A stretch of DNA of 64,000 nt from Xylanibacillus composti (GCF_018403685.1 NZ_BOVK01000015.1:1-64000); one strand, 5' to 3'; shown: positions 44,101 through 54,062, counted from the first letter of the stretch. Translations and numbers: made by a program. Notes: a model not told the origin generated them from the letters alone.

Positions 44101-47100
44101 TGTTCCGAAAGTTTCATACATAAATGCTTGGTAATACCGAATCGGAATCCACGGGCTGCCAATACGAAAGTCAATGTCACCAGGCAACAATGGAGCAGGC
44201 TGAACACGAGTCAGCGCTTCTATGTTTCGAGTAAAAAGATCAGGATGTTCTTGGGCTTTAAGCGTGGCATAGGCCAATTTGTCTTTGACTGGACCGGACA
44301 AATATTCTTCATCGAGTTCCCATCCCTCATCGATATCTCCTGTGTACTTTTGCGGGTTTAGATAAATACGTTCACCCAATTCTTCACGAACTTCATCTGT
44401 TGTTTTGTTGCACAGGTGAGCGATATAAGGCAAGTCAATACGTAGTCGTTGATTAAGACAAATTTGCATGGCTTCCAGAGCAGATTCCGTTCGATCAGGA
44501 AGTCGATTCGATCGGATTGTCGGGCGAGAGAAAATAGCTGCTTTTACCCATGTTTTTTGTGGTGTGAAATCTTCGATGGAACGTAGAAGGGGAAGTTGGT
44601 CGTCATCGGAAAAAGCACTTGTATTGGCTCGCTCGTTAATGGCGCCATAGGACCGGACAAATTGGTCATAAACCTGATTGAGCCGACTTTGGGCTGTTGC
44701 AAGCTCTGTATCTCCGTATCCTTCTTCTTGTGATTGAATGTCAATGACGTCCAGCAGTGCCATCTTGATTTCACACAAACCCTTAATTCGTTCGGCTTTT
44801 TTTCCTTGAATATCTTGAAGGAGTAATTCACCGTTTTCGCAGTAGTAAATTTGAGAACCTTCTAATATATAGGTGAAGTTCTTAGCATCGATTGGCGCTT
44901 CGCGGCGTGCGGGTTCGACGGTATCGATTAACTCCGTTGATAAGGATGACGGTAAGGTAGCTTGCAAAGAATGCAGGGCCTGCTCTAAGGCAGGGATCAA
45001 ATCCTGATCTTCTAGCGGCACGCAAGCGGTGGTTTGTTCCGGTCCATACATCCCTTGATCCCAAATCATTCGACCAAGCACCTTCTCAGGGTGAGACAAG
45101 TAGTATCGGTTTAGCGGCACATGATCCGATGTTTGTCCTACATCTACCCATTCCGGCCATTCTTCATTAGTGAAGCGAATCGGCATCGCTCGTTTTTGCA
45201 GAAAGACGATGTCGGTCGTTACCGTAGCACCGGCAAGTGATTGAAACGTGGTGTTCGGCAGACGTATAGCGCCGATGAGCTCAGACTGCTGTGCCAGCAA
45301 TTTTCGTACACTGGAATCTTGCTTGTCCAGCGTGCCTTTACTGACGATGTAGGCTAATATACCACCCGGCTTCAGCAAGTCGAGTGACTTGATAAAAAAG
45401 TAATCATGAATGAGATAATTGCTGGTGTACTGCTTGTCAAACACACGAACATTATGAAATGGAATGTTGCTGAACATCGCATCGAAGCGAGTGTTCTTCC
45501 AATCCACCGTTTCGAATCCTTGCTGTCGAACGTTGGCATTGGGGTAAAGTTGGCGGGCGAGTCGTCCGGTGAGGGAATCCAGTTCAACACCATGCAGCTC
45601 TGCTTTTTCCCATTCAGGCGGCAAGACAGAAAGGAAATTCCCTGTCCCCATGGAGGGATCCAACAATTTGCGTCCGGTACCATCCGTTAATCCGAAACGC
45701 TTTAAGGTATCGTGGATGAGGCGGATAATCGCTTGTTCGGTATAGAACGCAGTAATGGTTGAACTACGCGCCGCGGCATATTCATCCTCATCCAGTAATT
45801 GCTTTAACTCCGTGTATTCCTGTTCCCAGCCGGATGCGGTTGGATGGAACACATTGGCCAAGCCACCCCAGCCGACATAACCAGCCAAGATCTGTTGTTC
45901 CTCCGGCGAAGCTTGACGCTGTTCGGTCTCCAACTGTTTGAGCAACTGGATGGCTTCCACATTGTGCTTGTACTTACTTTTCGGACCGGAGACGTAAGGC
46001 GGGCGGGAGGGATCAAAGCGATAGTTGCTTGCAGTAGAAACCGATATGACGGGAGCAGCAACAGTCGAAACCGAATCAGCACTTGGTAATGAATGGTCTG
46101 AAACGGGTGATGATGCGGGTTCCCATTTGTTTTGAACGTGATCGGATGATGAAAGCTGTTCGGTATGCTGATTCAATGGATCGCTTTGCTCCACTTGTTC
46201 GGCATAACTGAACAGCGTCCACTCCGGTTCTTCTGGTGGAAAAGGGGGAAACCTTTCGCTGTATCGTCCTTCCCGCACCAAGGTGAGCAAGATGGAGGCC
46301 ACTCTGTTCCAGGTCAGCGTCACTTCATGCTCGCCGTTTGCATCTGTCCACAACAGTTCGATGCCTTTGCCGCTTGTCATGTAACCCTGTAGCCCCTCGC
46401 CCAGTCCGCCTCTGGCTCCGCCTATACCGTATACATTTTTTAGCACAGGTACAAGATCGGCAGGTTTTGCCGGATGATGCTCGGTAACGAATTGATAGAT
46501 ACGGGATTTAATTGTTGCTTCACCTTGATTTCGTTGCAGCAAAATTTCCAGCATTTCTTCAGCAGAGCGGCTTTCGGGAAGGTCAGCATCCGTCGAAAAA
46601 AAAGAACCGCTCTCCAGCGGCTCCTGGGACGGTTCAATTGAATCTATCTCGGTTTGAACACGATATCGTTCAAGATCAGTTCTTCTGCTGTTTCCTTGAT
46701 CTGATTCAAATGACGTGTCCTCTCTAGCGTATCGTCGGTCTGTGGCATTGGATGGAGCCTGAGAAGCTGTTCCGTCAGGGCTTCCATCTTGCTCAGGGCT
46801 TCCTGTTCGATTTCGCTCATTTTCTTCATCAGGTCGCCCTGCATGTGCAGTGTCAGAAATAGGTGTGGGTAATGATTGCGGAGATGATTCAGCGCCATCC
46901 GTCCGTACTTGCCCAAAGGTGGTTGGGGCGGTGTTGAGGGATTCGAAATTCTCAAGTTGGGATGCGATATGCCATCGGTTTCGCTGTAGGTAAGCTTTAC
47001 TTCGCGGGTCATGTGTATTGCTCCTTTCGTTTTCGATGATTTTGACATGTCGGGCGATATTCTGCAAAATTTCTCTGGCAATAGTGTTCATGTAGAAACC

Positions 47101-47739
47101 AAGCCGGGATATGAGTGGAATTGTATTAAAGTGGCTGATGGTCGAAAAATCAGGTTCCAGATCTTCGGGCTGATTACAGCGACGAAGCACGATGGAAATG
47201 ATACTGACAATGAGTAGCTCATGCAATTGTTCTTCAACACCGCTTAATGGAAGTGTACCGAGAAAGTGATGTTGCGTGTCTCGCTCAAAACCTTCAAGCA
47301 TCATGTCCATGTAAGAAGAAATGGCAATATGGGCTTGGTCATAGATACAGGAGTAAAAATCATTGACATCGTTAGGGTAGAGCTGGTCAACAAGTTGCTC
47401 AATTGGAATGTTGTCCAGATTCCAGATGACAGGAAGTGGCTTACCGTAGGTTTGCGTAGTATCGAACAGATGTTGTACGTGAACATCTCCATCTTGGAAA
47501 TTGCAAACAGCAATGCTTTTTTCACCTTTTCGTACATATCGCCCTAACTGGTTCCAAAGTGGCAGAGGGGCGAGCATCGTTGCATCTGGACGCTGGAGAT
47601 AAATGAGCAGGGTATTGTCGAATGAGTACTTATAGATTTGAGCGGAAAAGGCGAGGAAGTCTGACCACGCCTGACTGCTAGCGGTGACTTGAGACACAGC
47701 AGCTTGATAAAGATTCTGTAAATGCTCGGTTCGTCGCAT
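41197..47739 (-). CDS. giant ArdC-methylase-SNF2 helicase protein (DarB-like)
   Basis: Single protein of 2180 aa. Residues 1-90 resemble ArdC, an ssDNA-binding antirestriction module (SSQAWSDFLAFSAQIYKYSF). Around 690 is an adenine methyltransferase domain: LLDPSMGTGNFLSVL (motif I) and FDAMFSNIPFHNV at the motif IV position, where S-N-I-P-F replaces N-P-P-F/Y. From about 1380 is an SNF2-type helicase: MAHEVGAGKTAAM, MLFVDEAHAYKN (near 1543) and ITQRDGRILRQGNR (near 1876). The C-terminus is a coiled coil. Similar methylase-helicases occur on many conjugative elements, and phage P1 DarB of the same size protects incoming DNA from restriction. ATG 47739 follows AAAGGAGG. Confidence 0.85.
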   Translation of the reverse strand: MRRTEHLQNLYQAAVSQVTASSQAWSDFLAFSAQIYKYSFDNTLLIYLQRPDATMLAPLPLWNQLGRYVRKGEKSIAVCNFQDGDVHVQHLFDTTQTYGKPLPVIWNLDNIPIEQLVDQLYPNDVNDFYSCIYDQAHIAISSYMDMMLEGFERDTQHHFLGTLPLSGVEEQLHELLIVSIISIVLRRCNQPEDLEPDFSTISHFNTIPLISRLGFYMNTIAREILQNIARHVKIIENERSNTHDPRSKAYLQRNRWHIASQLENFESLNTAPTTFGQVRTDGAESSPQSLPTPISDTAHAGRPDEENERNRTGSPEQDGSPDGTASQAPSNATDRRYAREDTSFESDQGNSRRTDLERYRVQTEIDSIEPSQEPLESGSFFSTDADLPESRSAEEMLEILLQRNQGEATIKSRIYQFVTEHHPAKPADLVPVLKNVYGIGGARGGLGEGLQGYMTSGKGIELLWTDANGEHEVTLTWNRVASILLTLVREGRYSERFPPFPPEEPEWTLFSYAEQVEQSDPLNQHTEQLSSSDHVQNKWEPASSPVSDHSLPSADSVSTVAAPVISVSTASNYRFDPSRPPYVSGPKSKYKHNVEAIQLLKQLETEQRQASPEEQQILAGYVGWGGLANVFHPTASGWEQEYTELKQLLDEDEYAAARSSTITAFYTEQAIIRLIHDTLKRFGLTDGTGRKLLDPSMGTGNFLSVLPPEWEKAELHGVELDSLTGRLARQLYPNANVRQQGFETVDWKNTRFDAMFSNIPFHNVRVFDKQYTSNYLIHDYFFIKSLDLLKPGGILAYIVSKGTLDKQDSSVRKLLAQQSELIGAIRLPNTTFQSLAGATVTTDIVFLQKRAMPIRFTNEEWPEWVDVGQTSDHVPLNRYYLSHPEKVLGRMIWDQGMYGPEQTTACVPLEDQDLIPALEQALHSLQATLPSSLSTELIDTVEPARREAPIDAKNFTYILEGSQIYYCENGELLLQDIQGKKAERIKGLCEIKMALLDVIDIQSQEEGYGDTELATAQSRLNQVYDQFVRSYGAINERANTSAFSDDDQLPLLRSIEDFTPQKTWVKAAIFSRPTIRSNRLPDRTESALEAMQICLNQRLRIDLPYIAHLCNKTTDEVREELGERIYLNPQKYTGDIDEGWELDEEYLSGPVKDKLAYATLKAQEHPDLFTRNIEALTRVQPAPLLPGDIDFRIGSPWIPIRYYQAFMYETFGTSKVLQNSQTVDVNYLEYTNTWRVTGKSLERGSVNVNQTYGTPRVNAYEIFENSLNLQSVTVRDPVSYMDASGKEQVKYVINAKETMIARAKQQQMREAFASWLFRDKERADTLLTIYNDKFNTIRPRHYDGEHLVFPGMSGEMELRKHQKDVTARILYSGTALMAHEVGAGKTAAMIAAGMTLKQIGATQKPMYCVPNHLTEQWANEFLRFYPGANILVTTKKDFTPANRQRFVSRIAMGNYDAIIIGHSQFEKIPISRERQERLLEDEIRNVAHMIDQIKKEKGDDWSVKQMVVFEKNLKSRLERLANEGKKDDLLTFEQLGVDMLFVDEAHAYKNCFTYTKMRNVAGIGKSSSQRATDMMLKCQYLQEMNNGRGIVFATGTPISNSMSEMYVMQRYLQPHLLHKLGLNFFDNWAATFGEVVTSLEMTPEGSGYRMKSRFAKFHNLPELMSLFRLIADIQTADMLNLPTPKLKDEKATIVVSECSPYQQQIMDDFVVRAEKIRNHEVDASEDNMLKLTHEAKLMAIDPRLLEEEAPTDPHSKLNRCIGNVLDIWQHTQENRLTQVIFCDSGTPKPGQFNVYDEIKEQLTIQGIPEEEIAFIHDAKTDVQREQLFENVRRGSVRILMGSTVKMGTGTNVQDRLIAAHHLDCPWRPADITQRDGRILRQGNRNETVQIFRYVTKGTFDAYLWQIQEQKLRYISQVMTGKSISRSCEDADETVLTAAEVKAVATDNPLLAEKMHIDNEVARLKLLKANWQNEQTVLENNIQKSYPAMIAICDEKQKKILADMQTAEQNRQTSFSIQIDGKTYEERPEAGEILLLLANMTDASQPASQMGQYCGFPLFLSRSAFESVHLQIHGAETHSVELGESALGNISRLENLISKFPALLRDIEQKRENTLQQLATAQKEVGKPFEEDQKLQQLVARQSEINSTLEFKELQDQETLLNEGSEEQSEQNHKLEAGLEH

Positions 47740-47953
47740 GTTGTCCTCCTTTCTTTGAAGGGAAAGGGGTAGTTTGAACGACTGATGTGGATAGTTCTTA
47801 AACACTGTTATTTATCAAGGTTATGAAAGGTTTTTAACGAATAATGTGGAATATACATATTTAAGCAGAGTGTGCTGTCGAAATAACAACTATTAGTGAC
47901 TCTACTTACAATCTGAATGTAACGGTGCAACAAGATTATAGGGAGGGAGTTTT

Positions 47954-50900
47954 TTGAAGAAAAACAAAGTGGTTCACTGGATACATAAAATCAAAGACAA
48001 AATCCAAAATAGACGAAGAGTGGGGGACGTAACGAATTTGGAGGAGAGTAAAAAACAAAAATTCCAAAAGCTTACTCCGTTTAACTCAGTAGATTTGAAA
48101 GTATATAGGGATGCAATAAATTATATTTTTGAGAACCCTGAAGTTGTTAATGTTGCTATTTCCGGTTCTTATGGTGCTGGAAAAAGTAGTGTTATAGAAT
48201 CATATAAAGCTTTGCATAAAGAATTGAAATTTGTTCATGTATCATTAGCACATTTTAAAACCTCTGAAGAAGATGATGAGCAGGAGATAAAAGAATCTAT
48301 ATTAGAGGGAAAAATATTAAACCAGCTTATTCATCAGATACCATCAGATAAAATTCCACAGACAAACTTTAAAGTTAAACAGAAAGTTAAAAATAGAAGT
48401 ATTATAATCATTGCTTCTTTAATCATGTGTTTTTTATTGCAATAATGCACATAATTATGTTTGAACAGTGGAGTAGCTATATTATAGGGTTGCCGGCTTC
48501 ATGGTTGGCTACCATATTAGAATTTACTATTAATGAACACGCTCCATTAGTTAGTGGAATTATAAGTGTATTAATACCGTTCAGACTTCTTTATAAATTG
48601 ATAAAAACTCAAATGAATCGCAATGTATTCAGAAAACTTAACTTACAGGGAAATGAGATAGAGATTTTTGAAGAGAGTGACGAGTCCTATTTTGACAAGT
48701 ATCTTAACGAAGTTCTATACCTTTTTGAAAGTGTGGAAGCAGGTGTAATTGTATTTGAAGATATGGATCGCTTTAACGCAAATAGGATATTCGAACGTCT
48801 TCGAGAGATAAACACTTTAGCCAACATTCAGCTTAAAAAAGAAGATAAACCTCCAATTCGTTTTTTTTATTTGTTAAGAGATGATATTTTCATTTCAAAG
48901 GATCGAACAAAGTTTTTTGATTTTATTATACCGATAGTACCCGTGGTAGATAGTTCTAATTCATACGATCAGTTTATATCTCATTTTGAGGATGGGGATA
49001 TTTATCACAAGTTTGATGAGAATTTCTTACAGGGGCTCTCACTTTACATTGACGATATGAGAATATTAAAAAATATATACAATGAATTTGTGGTTTACAA
49101 TGACAGGCTTAATACAACAGAACAAGATTGGAACAAAATGCTTGCGATAATAGCATATAAGAATCTGTTCCCCAGAGATTTTAGTGATTTGCAGCTTAAT
49201 CAAGGGATGGTATTTGCACTGTTTTCTAAAAAAGATGAGTTTTCTAAAAAGGAGATAGAAAGACTTAAACAATTAGCTGAGCTAAAGAAAATTGAGATAG
49301 AAGACGTGAAAAAGGAATATTTGATTTCCATTGAAGAATTGCAAGATGCTTACAGAGCAAAGTCTTCAAGAATAACAAATCAGGGGAATCCTCGGAAGTT
49401 ACGAGATGAGTATGAACGAGAGTACAAAGAAGTCTTTCCTGTTCGAAAGAAAACAGTAGAGATAGGGAGAGATAACAGGATTAGTGAATTAGAAGAAGAA
49501 CTGTTCAAGATAGAACGAGATATAGTTTTTACACAAACTAAGCAACTTAAAGAAATAATAAACAGAGATAACATTGACTCCATTTTCAAAATTACAGTGA
49601 AGAACGAGATCGGTATAGAAACTAATTTCCATGAAATAAAAAGTAGTGAGTATTTTGATTTATTAAAGTATCTCATTCGGAACGGATTTATTGATGAATC
49701 CTATCAGGATTATATGACTTATTTTTATGCGAATAGCATTAGTCGCGTGGACAAAACTTTTTTACGTAGTATTACTGATAAAAAGGCCAAAGAATATACG
49801 TATCGTTTGAAAAATCCAAAGTTGGTGACAGCCAGGCTTAGGGAAGTCGATTTGGATCAAGAAGAGGCTCTCAATTTTGACTTGTTTGAATATCTATTGC
49901 AAACAGTTGAAAATCAGAAATATCTTAATCGATTTTTAAATCAACTCCGAGAAACGAAAAACTTTAAGTTTATTGGAGCTTATTTTGATACAGAAAGAGA
50001 AACAGAAGCCTTTGTTAAATCTATGAATAGAGAATGGTCCGCTATGTTTCAGCTAATTGTACAAGATAGGCGTCTGACCGATAAACAAATCAGGTTATAT
50101 TCTATTTATACGCTGTACTATTCAAGCGATCAAGATATTCAAGCTGTAAATATTGATAACTCCCTAACGCAGTATATTTCAGAAAGTATTGATTACTTGG
50201 ATATAAACGAACCTAGGTCAGATAGATTAATTGAGCGTTTTAAGAAGCTAAATGTTTCATTTATTATAATTGACAAGGCAAATCCTGAACTTTTAGAGAA
50301 AGTTTATAGTGAGTCATTATTCGTTCTTAATTTTGAAAATCTGGTGCTTATGTTAAGATCGTTCTATTCTATAGAGAATGAAGAGAACATCCTCCATAGA
50401 AATTATTCTTTAGTACTCTCTCGTCCTGACTCACCGTTAGCTCAGTACATACATAATCATATATCTGATTATGTTCATATTATTTTAGAAAATAGCAGGC
50501 AAAAGATTGATGATGACGAAAGTGCTGCACTAGAAATACTAAATAACGATTCGATACCACTAGAGCAGAAAAAACAGTATGTTCAATATCTACAGACTTG
50601 TATAGTGTCAATAAGTTCAGTTGATGACCGCGATCTTTGGAAGGATCTAATATACAGACGATTGGTAAGTTACACAGAGCAAAATATCATTGATTACTTT
50701 GAACATAATGAAACGCTAACTATTGAATTAATAGGCTTTATAGATGACAATAACTCAACATTGAACTTTACTAGCTACGAGGGTGACTTAGAGAAACTTT
50801 TTAACGAAGTAATTGTGTGTAATAAGCTTACAAATGAAAAGTACAACGAGATTTTGACGACCCTTCATATTCCATACGATGTTTTCAATGTTGATGGAAT

Positions 50901-51633
50901 CTCTGATGAAAAGTTTCGTATTATTGTGGATAAAGAAATTGTACCTATGAATTTGGAGTCATTATCCTTTATAAGAGAACAGTACTCTAGTCAGACTTTT
51001 TATTACATCAAAAGAAACCTTGATGACTACGTCAATTTAATGACCCAAGAATCATTCTTAGTTGAAGAGATGCTCGAAGTCATTTCGTGGGATATAGCAG
51101 ATAAATTTAAACTTCAACTTCTTGAATTTACTACAGAAAAGCTAACTATCTTAAACAGGAATTATTCAGATACTGTTAATGCTTATATCCTAAACCATAA
51201 TATTGATCCTGATGATCTCCCTCAGTTGTTCTCAACATATCGGAATTGGAATACTGAGATTCAACGAATAATAGTTGAATTAGCTAAGGGGAAAATCGAA
51301 TTGATTGTTACTGAGGGAATTAAGATCTGTCATTCATTATTAAAAGTACTGCTTTTAACTGAAGATCTGGAACTTAATGAAAAAATTACTTTACTAGCCT
51401 TATCATTGAAGGATATGGATCGGGATACTTGTCAAGGATATCTTAAAGAACTTGGTCTGATAGAGTACCAAAAGATTTTTGAGCCTCGTACCAGACCTAG
51501 ATATGAGATAAACGAAGCAAATGAACAACTTTTAACTGCATTCAAACGGAAGGGTTGGATTTCAGATTATACAAGAGATAACGATGAATATTATAAGGTT
51601 ATTAGAAATAGAGAAAGAACTTATTTGCTTTAG
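47954..51633 (+). CDS. YobI-like membrane P-loop NTPase, read through a -1 frameshift
   Basis: Large cargo gene in two frames. The first frame (47954-48445, 163 aa) has a P-loop SGSYGAGKSSVIES (about 70-83) and ends inside a hydrophobic stretch. The second (from 48430 to 51633) completes that membrane span, adds a second one, and continues with VIVFEDMDRFNANRIFERLR (Walker B-like) and about 900 residues of helical repeats. Joined by a -1 shift at 48430-48436 the product is 1226 aa, the size of single-chain YobI-type NTPases. UUG 47954 follows AGGGAGGGA. AT-rich composition suggests foreign origin. These proteins are suspected in defence; no function is proved here. Confidence 0.7.
48430..48436 (+). 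other. candidate -1 ribosomal slippery site T TTT TTA
   Basis: The upstream frame reads TGT TTT TTA at this point, so the heptamer has the exact X XXY YYZ phase needed for tandem -1 slippage, and slippage enters exactly the downstream frame. No strong downstream stem is visible (only a weak 5-base AT stem ATAAT/ATTAT), and no internal ribosome binding-like enhancer lies 10-14 bases upstream. A lost T in a T7 run explains the data equally well. Confidence 0.4.
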
Positions 51634-51646
51634 GAGCTTCTTGCTA

Positions 51647-52090
51647 TCAATGCTCTAACTCGCCATACTCCTGAACTTGAAGTGCTGGAGCATCAACAAA
51701 CCGCATATTCGGAACGAAGCACCGGTCGTATTCCGAATACCGTAGCTTAACGGCTTCAAAAAAGAAGGGCATCAGCTCATTATCAAAAAGATAATAAGGG
51801 CTGTATTGATAAACTTGTTGCTCGTCCTCGCCCGTATAGCCAGAATAAAGATTGAAGGCTAGGCGGGTGAGGCGAGAGGAAGTACCTGTTTGCCAACCTT
51901 CTTGAAGTCCCTCCAAACGGATGCTGTTTTCTTGGTAGTCATATACGTCATGAATGTGGCGACGAGTTTCATCGGTAAGACCGAGCAGGTAAAACAGAGC
52001 TTTGCGATAAGGATCATGTTGGCGATTGGCACGAATCACGTTACTTTCATAAAATTGCTCATGTGAAATATCTTTGAAAATTCTGGGCAT
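51647..52090 (-). CDS. DUF6075-like element protein
   Basis: Soluble protein of 147 aa: ISHEQFYESNVIRANRQHDP, then FNLYSGYTGEDEQQVYQYSP and LFDNELMPFFFEAVKLRYSE. I recall this pattern as DUF6075, a family found beside ParB genes on Firmicute elements. ATG 52090 follows ACGGAGG and starts 2 bases after the ParB stop. Its role is not known; linkage with ParA/ParB suggests maintenance or regulation. Confidence 0.7.
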   Translation of the reverse strand: MPRIFKDISHEQFYESNVIRANRQHDPYRKALFYLLGLTDETRRHIHDVYDYQENSIRLEGLQEGWQTGTSSRLTRLAFNLYSGYTGEDEQQVYQYSPYYLFDNELMPFFFEAVKLRYSEYDRCFVPNMRFVDAPALQVQEYGELEH

Positions 52091-52092
52091 GC

Positions 52093-53124
52093 TTATTCCT
52101 CCGTTTCATGGTTTAATGCAGATGGCTGCTGAGAAAAATACAATTTCAAAGCTTTGTCGATAATCGCTTCAATTTCGGCTGGTTTGGTGTTAGCAGAAAA
52201 GTATTTGGTGTATATTTTGTGCTTCAGCTTAAATGGCACTGGTACTTTGCTACGTGGTTTGCGAGTAGCTTCACCAGATAAGATTTTGTTTGCCTGTTCA
52301 GTAGTGAGCTTCCCACTGTGCATTCGTAGCAATTCAGCCTTTTTCATGTCCACTTTAAATTCGTTTTGCGATAAAGCTTGTTCGACTAAAACCTGTTCAG
52401 ACTCAGCCAGGTAGGATAAGCTGACGGCTGGATAAATCCCAATTTCGCCATCATCCACTCGTTGCTTCAGTTCAATAGTTAAATGGTCAATGCGAAGCAA
52501 TCGAGCTACTGTATTTTTGGATAAGCCATATTCGTTACCAAGTTTTTCATCGCTGCGTGACTTCGCCCCTATTAGGGTCGAAGTTGCACTTTCCTTGATA
52601 TACTGCGGGTTTTCCAGCTCCTGAAGTTCCCTAATAATGTCGTTTCGCTTTCCCTGAGAGAACATTTTGGAATAGCGCAGAGACAAAACCTTTGCTTTTT
52701 CAGATGGGAGCATTTCGCTGAACGAGCGCTGTAAGACGTTGGTTTCTACGACATACATCAATGCTTCTTCGTTCGATAAACTTTCTTTGACAATAGCGGG
52801 TAAATGCTCCAATCCGATCATTTGAGCGGCATTCATGCGATTGTGACCAGCCAGCATTTCAAACTCGTAGCCATGCTCATCTACTTCAATGCGGCGGACA
52901 ATGACCGGAACAAGGATGCCATTCGTTTCAATGCTGTTTGCCATATCAGCCAGCCGTTCGTCCTCATAGAGTCGAAAGGGATGGTTATGATAAATTCTGA
53001 TTTTACTTATGGGAATAACCTGCAATCCGTTTTCGCTAGTAGAACTGATATCTGACTGTTGTTCAGACAGTAGCAGCAACTCGTCGATGCTGGCTAGCTT
53101 CGGTACAGGACGTTTAGCTGCCAT
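52093..53124 (-). CDS. parB: ParB/Spo0J-family partition protein
   Basis: Protein of 343 aa with a ParB N-domain (IPISKIRIYHNHPFRLYEDE, then EFEMLAGHNRMNAAQMIG, the CTP-binding region), a central helix-turn-helix (GNEYGLSKNTVARLLRIDHL) and a C-terminal dimerisation part. It should load onto parS sites and work with ParA. The gene overlaps ParA by 11 bases. On integrated elements such pairs stabilise the circular form or control excision. Confidence 0.9.
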   Translation of the reverse strand: MAAKRPVPKLASIDELLLLSEQQSDISSTSENGLQVIPISKIRIYHNHPFRLYEDERLADMANSIETNGILVPVIVRRIEVDEHGYEFEMLAGHNRMNAAQMIGLEHLPAIVKESLSNEEALMYVVETNVLQRSFSEMLPSEKAKVLSLRYSKMFSQGKRNDIIRELQELENPQYIKESATSTLIGAKSRSDEKLGNEYGLSKNTVARLLRIDHLTIELKQRVDDGEIGIYPAVSLSYLAESEQVLVEQALSQNEFKVDMKKAELLRMHSGKLTTEQANKILSGEATRKPRSKVPVPFKLKHKIYTKYFSANTKPAEIEAIIDKALKLYFSQQPSALNHETEE

Positions 53125-53905
53125 TTACCATCAACTCCTTCGCCAGATTTTGATACGCAATCGCTACTTTGGATTGGGGGAGAAATTCGATAATGCTTTG
53201 ACTATAAAAGTTTGCTTCGCCTACCTTAACGGACAGTGGAATTTGAATGTCGAAAATACGGAACGTTTCACGGTAATACACTTTGACTAATCGAAAAGCT
53301 TCTTTATATAAGTTGGTTCGGGTATCGCACATCGTCATTAAAATGCCTTCAATACGAATGTGCGGGTTGATTCGTTTTTTGACTTTTACAATGATCTTGA
53401 GTAATTGAGTTAAACCTGTAGCCGACCAAAGCTGCGGATTGACTGGAATCAGTACACTATCACTGGCCGCTAAAGCATTAATGGTTAGCAGACCGAGCGA
53501 AGGATTCGTATCAATAATGATGTAGTCGTAGCTTGATTTCATTGGTTCCAATAAGGAAGCCAATGTTTTTTCACCGCCCATTTCATCCCGTAGGTTGATT
53601 TCGGCAACAGACAGTTCAATATTGCTTGGAATCAGGTCGATGTTTCCCTGCGTATGAATGTATTCTTCGGGCGACGGAAGCGGCTCGTCCGTCATCATCG
53701 CATTCATGATGTTGAACATGGAGTAAGGGAGTTTATCTGGTTGTTCGATGCCAAAGCACATCGTGAGATTCCCTTGGGGGTCAAAATCGATCAGCAATAC
53801 TTTTTCTCCTTCATTAGTTAAAGCATAAGCCAAGTTGTAGGCGGTGGTTGTTTTGCCAGTACCACCTTTTTGATTAGCGATCGTGATTACGGTTGTTTTC
53901 CTCAT
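53114..53905 (-). CDS. parA: ParA-family ATPase
   Basis: Partition ATPase of 263 aa with the deviant Walker A IANQKGGTGKTTTAYNLA, switch LLIDFDPQGNLTMCFG, and Walker B YDYIIIDTNPSLGLLTINAL. It lacks an N-terminal helix-turn-helix, so autoregulation would fall to ParB. ATG 53905 follows GGAGGG; upstream codons lie in a hairpin-rich gap. It is the first minus-strand gene of the element next to the right attachment site. Confidence 0.92.
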   Translation of the reverse strand: MRKTTVITIANQKGGTGKTTTAYNLAYALTNEGEKVLLIDFDPQGNLTMCFGIEQPDKLPYSMFNIMNAMMTDEPLPSPEEYIHTQGNIDLIPSNIELSVAEINLRDEMGGEKTLASLLEPMKSSYDYIIIDTNPSLGLLTINALAASDSVLIPVNPQLWSATGLTQLLKIIVKVKKRINPHIRIEGILMTMCDTRTNLYKEAFRLVKVYYRETFRIFDIQIPLSVKVGEANFYSQSIIEFLPQSKVAIAYQNLAKELMVNGS

Positions 53906-53991
53906 TTCAATTACCCTCCTCGAAGCTGAGGCTTCATTTTTTATTGTCAATGGTAGGGAGCGGGCTGTTCTGTTATCGTTCTCTCCGAGTT

Positions 53992-54038
53992 CTTCCCAAC
54001 GTCCCAAAATGGTTTCATTTTGGGACGTTGTTGGGAAG
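53992..54038. repeat. long inverted repeat between parA and the attachment site
   Basis: Left arm 53992-54011 (CTTCCCAACGTCCCAAAATG) pairs with 54016-54038 around a 4-base loop, with one 3-base bulge. Arms of 20 bases without a T run make it an unlikely terminator. It could be a ParB, integrase or replication-initiation site. Confidence 0.7.
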
Positions 54039-54062
54039 CCTTGCGGCGCTTGAATTCAACGG

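Noticed and set aside
44468-47217. Open frames on the plus strand opposite the giant methylase-helicase gene
   Set aside because: Antisense shadows of a conserved 2180-aa protein; no independent start signals or domains.
48437-48520. Stimulatory stem-loop downstream of the slippery heptamer
   Set aside because: Only weak AT-rich pairings (ATAAT/ATTAT and CATAATTATG) are present, too unstable to support frameshifting on their own.
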